Shown piece after piece: positions 1-9,715 of a DNA stretch of 64,000 bases. The notes beneath the pieces are model-generated. The model was not told the origin of the DNA, searched no databases, and saw nothing but the letters and a program-made list of their open reading frames with translations. Position numbers and translations under genes: made by a program. The DNA is taken from positions 1,612,001 to 1,676,000 of the forward strand of contig JBCAMK010000012.1 of NCBI GenBank assembly GCA_038503065.1. The letters run 5' to 3'. How positions within the stretch are numbered: position 1 is the stretch's first letter; each line of letters starts with the position of its first letter. Source of the stretch: Paragyromitra xinjiangensis (Eukaryota; Ascomycota; Pezizomycetes; Pezizales; Discinaceae).

Positions 1-779
1 CGGTGGTCAAGTTGCTACTGGAGAAGGGAGCGGACGTCTCAGCTCACGCCGGATCCTGGGAAGAGACAGCACTACACCTGGCGGCGGAGAGGGGGCATGA
101 AGCGGTGGTCAAGTTGCTACTTGAGAAGGGAGCGGACGTCTCAGCTTGCAGCGCATACCGGGGGAGGACAGCACTACACCGAGCGGCGAAGGGTGGACAT
201 GAAGTGGTGGTCAAGTTGCTACTTGAGGAGGGAGCGGACGTTTCAGCTCGCACCGGGCACTGGGAAGAAGAAGAGACAGCACTGCACTTGGCGGCGAAGG
301 GTGGACATGAAGCGGTGGCCAAGTTGCTACTTGAGAAGGGAGCGGACGTCTCAGCTCGCACCGGATACTGGGGAGGCTGTAACCAGACAGCACTACACTT
401 CGCGGCGAATGGAGGGCATGATACGATGGTCAAGTTGCTACTTGAGAAGGGAGCGGACGTCTTAGCTCGAAATCGCTATGGAGATGCAACATTGCACAGG
501 GCGGCGGAGAGAGGGCATGAAGCGGTGGTCCAGTTGCTACTTGAGAAGGGAGCTGACGTCTCAGCTCGCGGCGGATACCGGGAGAGGACAGCACTGCATC
601 TGGCGGCGAAGGGTGGGCATGAAGCTGTGGTCAAGTTGCTACTGGAGAAGGGAGCGGACGTCTCAGCTCGAGATCGCGATGGAAATGTAACATTGCACCT
701 GGCGGCGGAGGGTGGGCATGAAGCGGTGGTCAAGTTGCTACTTGAGAAGGGAGTGGACACCTTGGCTGCAGGAAGTTGA
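1..779 (+). CDS. Ankyrin-repeat protein, 3' part (runs off left edge)
   Basis: The frame is open from base 3 to a TGA at 777-779 and encodes about 258 residues made almost wholly of ankyrin repeats. About eight units follow the pattern T-A-L-H-L-A-A-x-x-G-H-E-A-V-V-K-L-L-L-E-K-G-A-D-V-S-A-R. Units are close to identical at the nucleotide level, which suggests recent array growth. Several units have 1-5 extra residues between repeats (GYWGGCNQ, GHWEEEE). Ankyrin repeats are protein-binding modules; no partner or effector domain is visible because the N-terminus lies outside the window. By analogy with the two Clr5-ankyrin genes downstream on the same strand, the missing 5' end could carry a Clr5 domain, but this is inference. 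The same frame continues with ankyrin-like sequence after the TGA to a TAA at 906-908, so the stop at 777 may be a late nonsense mutation. Confidence 0.8.
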   Translation, partial: VVKLLLEKGADVSAHAGSWEETALHLAAERGHEAVVKLLLEKGADVSACSAYRGRTALHRAAKGGHEVVVKLLLEEGADVSARTGHWEEEETALHLAAKGGHEAVAKLLLEKGADVSARTGYWGGCNQTALHFAANGGHDTMVKLLLEKGADVLARNRYGDATLHRAAERGHEAVVQLLLEKGADVSARGGYRERTALHLAAKGGHEAVVKLLLEKGADVSARDRDGNVTLHLAAEGGHEAVVKLLLEKGVDTLAAGS

Positions 780-908
780 GAAGGGAAGACAGCACTGTAC
801 CTGGCGGCAGAGAGAGGGCATGGAGCGGTGGTCCAGTTACTACTTGAGAAGGGGGCAATCTCGTGTGGAAAGACAGCACTATACCCATTAGCGTGGAGGG
901 AGCACTAA
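780..908 (+). pseudogene. Ankyrin tail beyond the TGA, same frame
   Basis: Directly after the TGA at 777-779 the same frame reads on with one clear further repeat (KTALYLAAERGHGAVVQLLL) and a partial one (KTALYPLAW) before TAA at 906-908. This is what remains if the array once ended here and a nonsense change cut it upstream. The tail is not translated unless the TGA is read through. Confidence 0.55.
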
Positions 909-2005
909 AGGTAGTTTAGTTGTCACCCATGGCAGATCAAATGTCGGTACCTATTTCAAATTCCAATATATTTCCTATTACCTCTTATCTTAGCGATTGA
1001 ACATGTCTTATGAGTTTGGAAAGCCTTAGTTACAGCATAGGTGCTGACGGGGCTGCTACAATCCGTCGCTTTATTAGTCCTTGGAACTGTTATTAGAGAT
1101 GAGGTGCCGTTGAATTAAACCCTAGAGATATGAGTGGTCTGTACCCAGAATCTATGTTGTTAACGTACATATTTACAGGGTCTACGGCATTGGCGGCCCG
1201 CTCAGTGGGTGACATGTAATTAGGAGTATCTATGTATACCATGTGATTGAAAAGTTGTTTTCTACATAGACCAATAGATGCCACTATCGAGAGAATGGGT
1301 TCGGGTGTTTTGTTCCGCGGCGGCAAAGGCCCCGATCGATGAAGTAATGTAGCTCTTTTGGTGTCCATTTGCTGCTTCTAATTATGCTAGAACATCCATT
1401 AACTATTCTGGGTACGGAGGTCTTGGTTGGGCTTTCCTCGTTATGATTGGAAAAAATATGACACGCTGCTCTGCATCGCATCGAAGTGCTGAAGCGTAGT
1501 AAGCTGTCCGGCAGAGAGAAAATTGCCTGGGCAGAAATAAGGCTTAGGGTATAGAGTTTATACCACGCAAGACCGCCGCGTTTCTGGGACGTGCTGCGGT
1601 GTTACCATGCTTTATTGGATTGATAACATAGCGCAGAATCGTTCATGCACCGTACTTTGGTCACCAGCCAGTGAATGTGAACCTAGCGTTAGGCACCTGG
1701 TTCACTGGAACAAAGGTACGCTGCAGAGGCCATGTTACACTGAGCTTGATTGAACCTCAGCCTCGTTCAAGAGGTCTGATTCTAGACGTACGACAACTCT
1801 CATCGACATTTTTCAGCCAGGCGTGATGAGTATAAATCACCATGTCCGCATCCTACTCCTCTCGCATCACCAACTTCCTCCACTTCCCAGCATTGCCTCT
1901 CTCTTCTCTAAAAAAAACGGAAAACGGAAAAAAACTATCTACCTGCTTCTTCCGATATCCACCTGCGCTATCCGATCTCGTCTATAGTTGCACACTCAAC
2001 GCGAA
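909..2005. other. Intergenic; upstream region of the Clr5-ankyrin gene
   Basis: No gene is supported here. The short open frames on both strands have no family resemblance. A TATA-like motif (TATAAAT near 1829-1835), a pyrimidine-rich stretch and A-rich runs precede the ATG at 2006 and are plausible promoter and leader elements. Confidence 0.4.
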
Positions 2006-3594
2006 ATGGAACCTCCACCACCCAGACAGAATCCGAGCTGGGAGAGGAATTACAAAGCTCGCCAATACACATCAGATGAATGGGAGAGTCAACGCACCGT
2101 TTTCACGAAGCTTTACTTGGACGAAGATCGCAAACTCATTGAGGTTAGGAAGATTATGGCTGAGAATCATGGATTCTACGCAAAGTGAGTTGAACCCTAA
2201 GCCCGTTATGCAAAAACGGTTCTCTTTGTTTCGTAATGGAATGTGTCTGACTTACGATGGGCCCCTCAGCGAGAGGCAGTTCAAGGAAAAAGTCAAGAAA
2301 TGGGACCTTCAGAAAAACATCGATGCAAAGACGACATCGGCAATGATCAAGATTAAGGATAAAAGGAAATTTCAGGATACCAAATCGACAGCCTTCGAAT
2401 TCAAGGGCCAGCCGGTGCAAGATAAAAACCTGGAACGATCTCGAAAGAGGCAAAAGATTGATGAGAGATTTTCAGGTTGTAATTCTCCCGTGGGTGAGTT
2501 TGAGATCAACTTCCGGTAATGGCTTCACAATCTAAAACATTATTATAGCTACCCCGCCATACGTGAATTACTGGACTCCCAAGAATGACCCACGTACACC
2601 CAGTGACTGCGGCACTCCAAGAGGCGGTGATACACCCCGTGCGATGACGATAGAAATTCCTTCCCCTCGCCCGCCATCTGTCCAAGCACAGGACATAAAC
2701 ATGGATAACACTGAACATGAATCGAGCCCCTCCGCCTACTTTTCGTTTTCCCCTATTTCATACATTCCCGAGGAAGACTTAGAACATCCGCTGCTTGAAG
2801 ATGTTGTTGGTGCCAACCGTTCCCCCCGACCCCAAAGTCCCATGTCTCTTGATCACCCAGACCAGTCGATTCCAAATCCCTTAGCTACGAGCACTGAGAT
2901 GGGGCCACTTAATCTGCTCTCCCCTCTATCGATCCCCCCCGCTTCCAGTGCATCCGCAAATCCGCCGTCGACTACCGGAAACACCATAACTCCAACTATG
3001 CAGGTTAGCAATGCCCTCCACCTTCTTAATGAGATGCCTCTCTCTAATCAACATTTCACCAAACAGGATCAGCAGGAATTGGTAGCAGCACTGCAGCTAG
3101 CGACATCTGCAGGGTACGGAGAACAGCTTCGACCGCTTCTAGAGAAAGGTGCAGACTTTTCATTACCAGGCGAGTCTGGGAAAATGGTACTGCGCCACGC
3201 GGCTCGGGAAGGGCATGTGACAGTAGTTCGACTGTTACTGGAGGCGGGGGTAGAGATCTCTGCTCTCGACAAAGGCGGAAGCACACCGCTACACTGGGCA
3301 GCAGGCCGGGGGCATGCGGAGGTAGTCCAGCTGTTACTGGAGAAGGGGGCGGACATCTCAGCTCTTGGAAAAGACGGAAACACACCGCTACACTGGGCAG
3401 CAGCCGGGGGGCACGTGGAGGTAGTTCAGCTGTTACTAGAGAAGGGGGCGGACATCTCAGCTCTTGAAAAAGACGGAAACACACCGCTACACTGGGCAGC
3501 AGTCGAGGGGCATGCGGGAGTAGTTCAGTTGCTACTGGAGAAGGGGGCGGACATCTCGGCTCTCACCGCATATATGAGGACACCATTACACTAG
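2006..3594 (+). CDS. Clr5-domain ankyrin-repeat protein, truncated by in-frame TAG
   Basis: Exons 2006-2184, 2270-2493 and 2549-3594 join with GT-AG introns to give about 482 residues. The N-terminus is a Clr5 domain, a short helical fungal domain (about 50 aa) with the pattern YTSDEWESQ...LYLDEDRKLIEVRKIM...HGFYA followed after the intron by ERQFKEKVKKWDLQKN. Intron 1 falls inside Clr5, after the FYA motif. A basic, then Ser/Pro-rich linker follows (about residues 75-300), and then ankyrin repeats with the consensus TPLHWAA-x-x-GHAEVVQLLLEKGADISAL. The ATG at 2006 is chosen because it opens the Clr5 frame; the ATG at 1842 opens a different frame. Reading stops at TAG 3592-3594 in the middle of a repeat (TPLH*), although the frame continues as clean ankyrin sequence to 4755, giving about 869 residues if uninterrupted. 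Clr5 proteins are widespread in Pezizomycotina; the function of this architecture is not established. A shortened product with about five repeats could still be made. Confidence 0.75.
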
Positions 3595-3957
3595 GCAGCA
3601 GCTAGGGGGCATGCGTGGGTAGTCCAGCTGTTACTGGAGAAGGGGGCGGACATCTCAGCTCTCGACAAAGGCGGAAGCACACCGCTACACTGGGCAGCAG
3701 GCCGGGGGCATGCGGAGGTAGTCCAGCTGTTACTGGAGAAGGGGGCGGACATCTCAGCTCTTGGAAAAGACGGAAACACACCGCTACACTGGGCAGCAGT
3801 CGAGGGGCATGCGGGAGTAGTTCAGTTGCTACTGGAGAAGGGGGCGGACATCTCGGCTCTCACCGCATATATGAGGACACCATTACACTGGGCAGCAGCT
3901 AGGGGGCATGCGTGGGTAGTCCAGCTGTTACTGGAGAAGGGGGCAGACATCTCAGCT
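3262..3957 (+). repeat. Segmental duplication inside the ankyrin array
   Basis: Bases 3262-3403 recur unchanged at 3658-3799 (offset 396, four 99-bp ankyrin units). Bases 3484-3660 recur at 3781-3957 (offset 297, three units) with two differences by eye. One difference is the G/A at 3593 versus 3890, which makes TAG in the first copy and TGG in the second. This is the pattern of unequal crossing-over between 99-bp units. Confidence 0.8.
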
Positions 3958-4755
3958 CTTGAAAAAGACGGAAACACATCGTTACACTGGGCAGCAGCCC
4001 GTGGGCATGTGGAGGTAGTCCTGCTGCTACTGGGGAAGGGGGTGGACATCTCAGCTCTTGACAAATATGGAGGCACACCGCTACACTGGGCAGCAGCAGA
4101 GGGGCATGTGGGAGTAGTTCAGCTACTACTGGAGAGGGGGGCGAACATCTCAGCTCTTGAAAAAGACGGAAGCACACCGCTACATTGGGCAGCAGTGCAC
4201 GGGCATACGGAGGTAGCCCAACTGCTACTGGGGAAGGGGGCGGACATCTCAGCTCTTAGAAAAGGCGGAAGCACACCGCTACATTGGGCAGCAGCCGGGG
4301 GGCATGCGGGGGTGGTTCAGCTGCTACTAGGGAAGGGGGCGGACATCTCAGCTCTTGAAAAAGACGGAAACACACCGCTACACTGGGCAGCAGCCGAGGG
4401 GCATGCGGGGGTAGTCCAGCTGCTACTGGGGAAGGGGGCGGACATCTCGACTCTCACCGCATATATGAACACACCATTACACTAGGCAGTAGCTGGGGGG
4501 CATGCGTGGGTAGTCTAGCTGCTACTGGAGAAGGGGGCGGACATCTCAGCTCTTGGAAAAGACGGAAACACACCACGACACTGTGCAGCAGCCGCAGGGC
4601 ATGCGGAGGTAGTTCAGCTGCTACTAGAGAAGGGGACGGATATCACTGCTTCTAAGAAATATGGAAACGCGCCGTTGCACTTAGTGTCAGCTGTTACTGA
4701 AGGCTGGAATAGGCCGACTCCCAATTACCGAGACCAATACACCCCAACGAACTAG
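3595..4755 (+). pseudogene. Distal ankyrin array of the Clr5 gene, two further TAG codons
   Basis: The frame of the upstream exon continues without any indel from 3595 to a natural-looking end at TAG 4753-4755, adding about eleven ankyrin repeats. Two more in-frame TAGs interrupt it, at 4483-4485 (TPLH* where neighbouring repeats have TPLHW) and 4516-4518 (WVV*LLL where neighbours have WVVQLLL). Each stop differs from the repeat consensus by one transition (TGG to TAG, CAG to TAG). The longest uninterrupted piece is 3595-4485. It is either dead sequence or a reservoir for repeat exchange with the 5' part. Confidence 0.7.
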
Positions 4756-6056
4756 ATTGAGCAACACGTACCTACGGCAATCCTTACCCGCCGAGAAATA
4801 AGATCAACCAACAGAGTATGATCATCGGCGGCCGGTCTGGCTATTGGCGCACTATCAATTCGTCAATAGCGATATATAACTAGACATCAATACCCAAGTA
4901 CTAGAATCTTATGCTTGTTTCTCAGCTAAGAATTTAAGTTCTTTCCCCCAAGTCTTAGTTTATTTTCCCCGTTTAGCTTATTTGTATACTTCCTCCATCT
5001 CATCCACAAAATTCTTGCAATTCCTTGTTTCATTACAACCCTAGCCAGATACAGACTAGGTTTTACTATCCCAGATTTTATTGCTTTCGCATCCGATTTT
5101 TCTATACGTTTATCGACCATCATTTTACTCCATGCTTGCCATCTACGTTCATTCCACTGCTTCTTGTTCAGTCTGCCGTTAGCACATACTGAGGAATTGT
5201 TGAACCACTATCTCCTCCGCTAGTGTCATGTGGAGCTATTTATTTTCTTCTGATATCTATTTCCGGTTATTAGTCCATTTTACATTTTTACTTCTTGAAT
5301 GATATTTATTTGAGGCTCTTATATCCACTATCGTAATCGGAAAGGCTAGGCATACCCAAAGCTTTCCAAAGTCTCTACTTTCTACAGCAAGTTCCCCGCA
5401 TTGGATCGCTTGGAGCCAAGACCGCAGAAGCAATACAATCCGCAAAGCCCAGTCAGTTGTTCTTGCCACCGGGCCTTCTGTGGAGTTGAGTGAAAGATCC
5501 TAACGCAGAGGGCATGTGTCCCTTTTGGCGTAGGATTATAATCTTTCTCCCTCGGGTAACTGTTTCGGGCGGGCTATTTTCTTCGGAACTGGTTTAAACT
5601 AGGGATACAATGAACCATGGCTCTTCTATTCTTCTACCTTTCCTGTAAAATCTCATGGCAAGGCTTCCACTTGCGTCGTGACTGGTTATAGCTTTTGTGA
5701 AGAGCCTTCCGGGGTAAACGAGAATCCAGAGGAAGAAACTAAGCCTAAGAGATTCGTTGATATACTAGTATGTAGCTATACCCTAAGTTTCCGCGGTATT
5801 CTCCAAAAGAAATTTAGGCTCTCAAGTCTAATAGTCGAATCAAGGTGTAGTATTCAAAAAGGGGACTCTACAACTCCTGCCGCATCATGAGAAAATTCAA
5901 CTGAGAGGGATTGAGATGTGATTTAGAAGGTGTGAGCCATCATATAGATATCATGTGATTAAAACTCCGTGGTATTCCTGGAAGCTTAGTGATTCTTTAA
6001 TACGATAGTACCATTGCTGCTTATTCAAGAATTCGCGAAATTTAGTTCTACCAATA
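4756..6056. other. Intergenic, no gene seen
   Basis: Only short open frames without family resemblance, several of them starting at GTG or TTG. Base composition is visibly more AT-rich than the ankyrin genes. Nothing I can name. Confidence 0.4.
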
Positions 6057-6064
6057 TTCACATC

Positions 6065-6595
6065 TAGTGATGTCGACGAGACGAGACGAGACCTATATCG
6101 GGTGGGCCTTGACTTGTATTGTCTTGTGGGCCTTCAATCTTGTGGGTCCCGAGATATTGAACCGGTCTTGAGCTTCAGCTCGAGATTTATCAAGTGGGTC
6201 TCCTCAAAACTCGAGGGGCTGCTGTCTCATCATTCCCAGGAGGAGGAAGTATACTGTTGGGGGTGGTTGAGGGTTTTGTGATACTGGCATCTGGAATTGG
6301 TGATCGCAAGAAGAATCTGAATGGATGCGAATGACAGAAGCACAACAGAATAGGTGATCAGCAGAATAGGTGATCAGCTGTCAATTCGCGTGATTTAGGG
6401 GGAGATGGGACACCCATCGCTTGGACCTATCGCTAAACCCGATCTTTTAATATCACTCGGAAATCTCGAGACTTATCTCGAGATTTAACAAATTCATCCC
6501 GAGATATCTTGTCTTGTAGAGGCTCTATCTTGTCTAGTCTCGAGACTATGTCTCGAGCTCTGATCCCAAGATGTTTTGTCTCGTTGACATCACTA
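6065..6595. mobile_element. Non-autonomous hAT-type element (MITE), 531 bp
   Basis: The element begins TAGTGATGTCGACGAGAC and ends with the inverted copy GTCTCGTTGACATCACTA, so the terminal inverted repeats match at 17 of 18 positions. It is flanked on both sides by the perfect 8-bp direct repeat TTCACATC (6057-6064 and 6596-6603). An 8-bp target duplication with TAGTG/CACTA ends is the hallmark of the hAT superfamily. The interior has no transposase frame, so it must be moved in trans. It contains many CTCGAG/TCTCGAGA motifs on both strands near the ends, as expected of subterminal transposase-binding repeats, and an ACGAG pentamer run just inside the left end. Confidence 0.88.
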
Positions 6596-6603
6596 TTCAC
6601 ATC

Positions 6604-9273
6604 GGGGAACTTCCATAGATGTGCTAGCGACGTTGAGGCTAGGCTAGAGGCATAGAACTTACCTCTGCATAATTAAAGTAGCATCATATATAGATTTATA
6701 AGGACCATCACATAGATGGCTTCAACTAGTGGTTTTGGCTCTGAGTTTATAATTAACCCATCAGCGAGTGACTTTCTGTGATTACATTACGGAATGGGAT
6801 AGTGGACGAAGTTCGTAAGGCCCAGAAAATCCTCCAACCTAGTAGGCAGCACCTATTTTCATGGAGCCGAGCAGTCGAGGGGTCAAGCATATGTTGTAAT
6901 TTGAGCCTAATACTTTCGCTCATCATTAGCCGATTAGATGGGACTCTAGACTGAACATAAGGAAAAAGGGTTCGACGTGGAACTTGAGCACTTCCCATAG
7001 CGATAGAATTGATGCTTTACTTTTCGTTTGAGTATCGCTGTATTGAAAAAAACACTACATAAGTATCTATCAAACTACTTTGCCTTAACCATCCAGTCTC
7101 GGCTGTGAGGTCCATCGGCACTCTGACGTTAAGATAAAGTTTAAAGCTAGCGCTATGCCAAAAAAAACCCCTTTTTAGGCTAATATACCTACTCTAAGCT
7201 GCACAAAGTGCCTACAAGCTAACCAGTTCAGGAGACCATATTTGAACAAAAGGTTTGTCCTAACCACCAATACGTACAGTATTAGGAATGCCAAGGGAAT
7301 TTAATGAAGCTAGGTAAGCGACAAGGCAGTGTGCGGCTTCGACATGTGAGGCAACGGGTGGCACGTACATGTACTCTAGCTACATCCCGTAAGCTATAGT
7401 GCTCGAACATTTGAAACTTTGACAGCTGCAGGTGGATGGCCAAATTATCTTGGCTAAAACTGACCACTACATATAACCCACTTATCGCAACAATATATGT
7501 GTCATCTAGTCGTTACTAGCGTTTATCCCCGTCACATTCTTCCCCTATCAACTCCTCAGAAGACCTGATTTAGACTCTATCTATGGCCATGGTTCATATA
7601 CATAGTAACACGACCGGAACTGACAAAATATAGGGTACATATCGCTTCCTGACGCGTATAGCATGTTAAAAGTGTAAATATTGCCGTATTTCCTCTATTT
7701 ACTATTTCAAAAGGCAGCTAGCATGCTCTTAATCTGCACGCAGGTTCTCTAAAGTCTCCTTTTCGTCACCCAAGCCCTTTGCAATTGGTCTTATGGATAG
7801 ATAGATTTTTCATTAGGTGTATCCTTACACTTATGACTGTCGCCCGCAGCCAGTTACCGAAAAAAAATTCTCTAGAGATGAATACAAAAATCCCGTCGTT
7901 CCCCAGCATCCAAACGTTGGAAAGCACAATTATCTGCGTTTAAACTTCTTTAATATATAAATGATATCTAATCGATACTCGCAATGCCGCACAGATTACC
8001 CTACTGTCGGTTTTCATTAAGTCCAAATAAAATCACCTACAAACCTAGTTAGAAAAGAAATTATTGGGTGATTTCTATGATGGAGAATAAGGTACTTGCT
8101 ATTGTGAAGAGTTTGGGCTTATCCGAAGTTGACGGAACCTTAACCTGCAAGTTCGAATCTCTAGTTTCCATCTCTGTCGTCCGGCTCGGTAGTGCCACCA
8201 TCTCCGGTTCCCTCTGAGGCTGCGTCGCGATGATCGCTTTGTTCAGGCTTTCGGATGGAGGAGTTGTGCTGCTGTCTTTACAGGAAATAATTATAGGACA
8301 GCAGATGACCTTATGGCAAGAAATAAAGTGAAGCGCGATAGGCAGCATCGGAATAAACATCTATCCAGTGAAGATGAGCGTCGGAGGGAGAGGTTGCTTA
8401 GCTTATTATGCAGGATAATGAAGTGAGCGTCGTCTAGTCCGTGCCGCAGGTCAAGGCGAGCTTTAGAAGTTTGTAAGAAAGAAGGGAGAAACATTAACTC
8501 GAGTCCTCTATTTTCTGAGAATGCATGTATTTAAATAGAAGGGCGGGCTACGGAGTCTAATAAGTTTATCTGTGGTTCTATATACTGAGGTGGGTTCCTA
8601 GGCAGGAACAGGAAAATCTAGGTACTATCACGTATATGGTTTCCTAGAAGCACATTTAAAACTATTCGCTTATTCATCGCCTCAAGGAGATAAGCAGTAC
8701 TCTTGTGGTACTTTCGCATTGTCATTTTCAATGAAATGATGGTCTTTTCAGCTTCGCAGACTGATCACTAATAAGATCGCCAAAGTGCGACCAGGCATTT
8801 CTTTAGAAAGACTTTGATATTATTGTTGTTAGGGAGCTACATACCGTAGGGACTCGTGGGATCTTGACCGCCGAGGGCATGGCCTGCGTAAATACGAATA
8901 TACTATACCAACTCGAGCTCTAGTAACCCGCCGTATGTTGAGCCGCGAGTTGAGCGTGTGTTTTGACCTAGGTAGGTATCGCAAGTTCTGGCCCTGTAAA
9001 TCTGCTTTTCTAACGGTGCTTTTTTCGTGGCCCCCTCGGTAGTTTCGCCGACTGCTTGGTTCTTCCGGGACGTTCGGCAGATCGGGATGGGACCAAAAAA
9101 AGACTGTTGAAAAGACCACCCTTTTGATGGTCCTTTGCTTGTCAGGGATATAGGTCTCATCTCCACAGCAGTATCGGGGGCGGATAACCCTGCTATTCCG
9201 TCTTCACGTCCACATAGGTTCCGGCAGATAGTGCTAGCGTTTCGGTAGCTCACCGCATACTTTAATACATGTA
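6604..9273. other. Intergenic, no gene supported
   Basis: About 2.7 kb between two transposon-like elements. Overlapping open frames on the minus strand at 8829-9331 and 8061-8494 have no recognisable family, lack a clear start context and look like chance frames in a locally GC-richer stretch. No splice-connected coding signal was found. Confidence 0.35.
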
Positions 9274-9417
9274 CCGTAGCATTTCGTGAAATTCGTTCCG
9301 GCGCTAGTATTAAGGGAGTAAATGCTAGCACTAAGGCAGTTTAGACTAACCGTTTTTCTTGCTTTTTACCTATGTTCCACCCCTTGGCGCCGGAACGAAT
9401 TTCACGAAATGCTACGG
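9274..9417. mobile_element. Small TA-flanked inverted-repeat element (mariner-type MITE), 144 bp
   Basis: The left arm from 9271 (GTACCGTAGCATTTCGTGAA, continuing to 9304) is perfectly complementary to 9387-9420, a 34-bp match that includes the flanking bases. Read as an insertion at TA, the element is CCGTAGC...GCTACGG with TA at 9272-9273 and 9418-9419, the arrangement of Tc1/mariner-superfamily elements. It has no coding capacity. It can also fold as a long hairpin with an 82-base loop, so a regulatory hairpin cannot be excluded. Confidence 0.75.
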
Positions 9418-9503
9418 TACTCTAGTTCCTGCAGAGGATCACTTGCGTCATTCGCTCTAAGCCGCTTCGTACATGTGGAAAGACATATTCAGTTATGTTT
9501 TTA

Positions 9504-9537
9504 AATATCCCGGGCTGTCGAATATCCCGGGCTGTCG
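9504..9537. repeat. Tandem duplication of a 17-mer
   Basis: The unit AATATCCCGGGCTGTCG occurs twice head-to-tail at 9504-9520 and 9521-9537. It lies about 180 bp upstream of the Clr5-Clr5-ankyrin start codon. Confidence 0.85.
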
Positions 9538-9715
9538 CGACTCGGCAGATTTTAACTTTCAGCCTCGCTTATCCATGCTATCCGTCATCTTCGGATGGTC
9601 ACTTTATTCTTCCCATGGCAATTACTTTATTACATTTTTTTCGTTATTTAGGGGAGAATAAGTATCTGCCACTTTCGATAGTTCCACTCTATCGTTACCG
9701 AAACCGCCAACGCAA

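Noticed and set aside
44..760. Minus-strand open frames with repeated T-S-A-P-F-S-S-S-N motifs opposite the ankyrin repeats (also at 3056-4177 and 12009-13679)
   Set aside because: They are shadows of the 99-bp ankyrin repeat read on the other strand; their periodicity simply copies that of the sense gene.
1842..2519. 225-codon plus-strand frame starting at an ATG at 1842
   Set aside because: It overlaps the Clr5 exon in another frame for its first half and only in its second half coincides with true exon 2. The spliced Clr5 model explains the coding part.
8829..9331. Two overlapping minus-strand frames of 96 and 142 codons
   Set aside because: No recognisable domain, no splice partner, both run into the MITE region; likely chance frames in a GC-richer patch.
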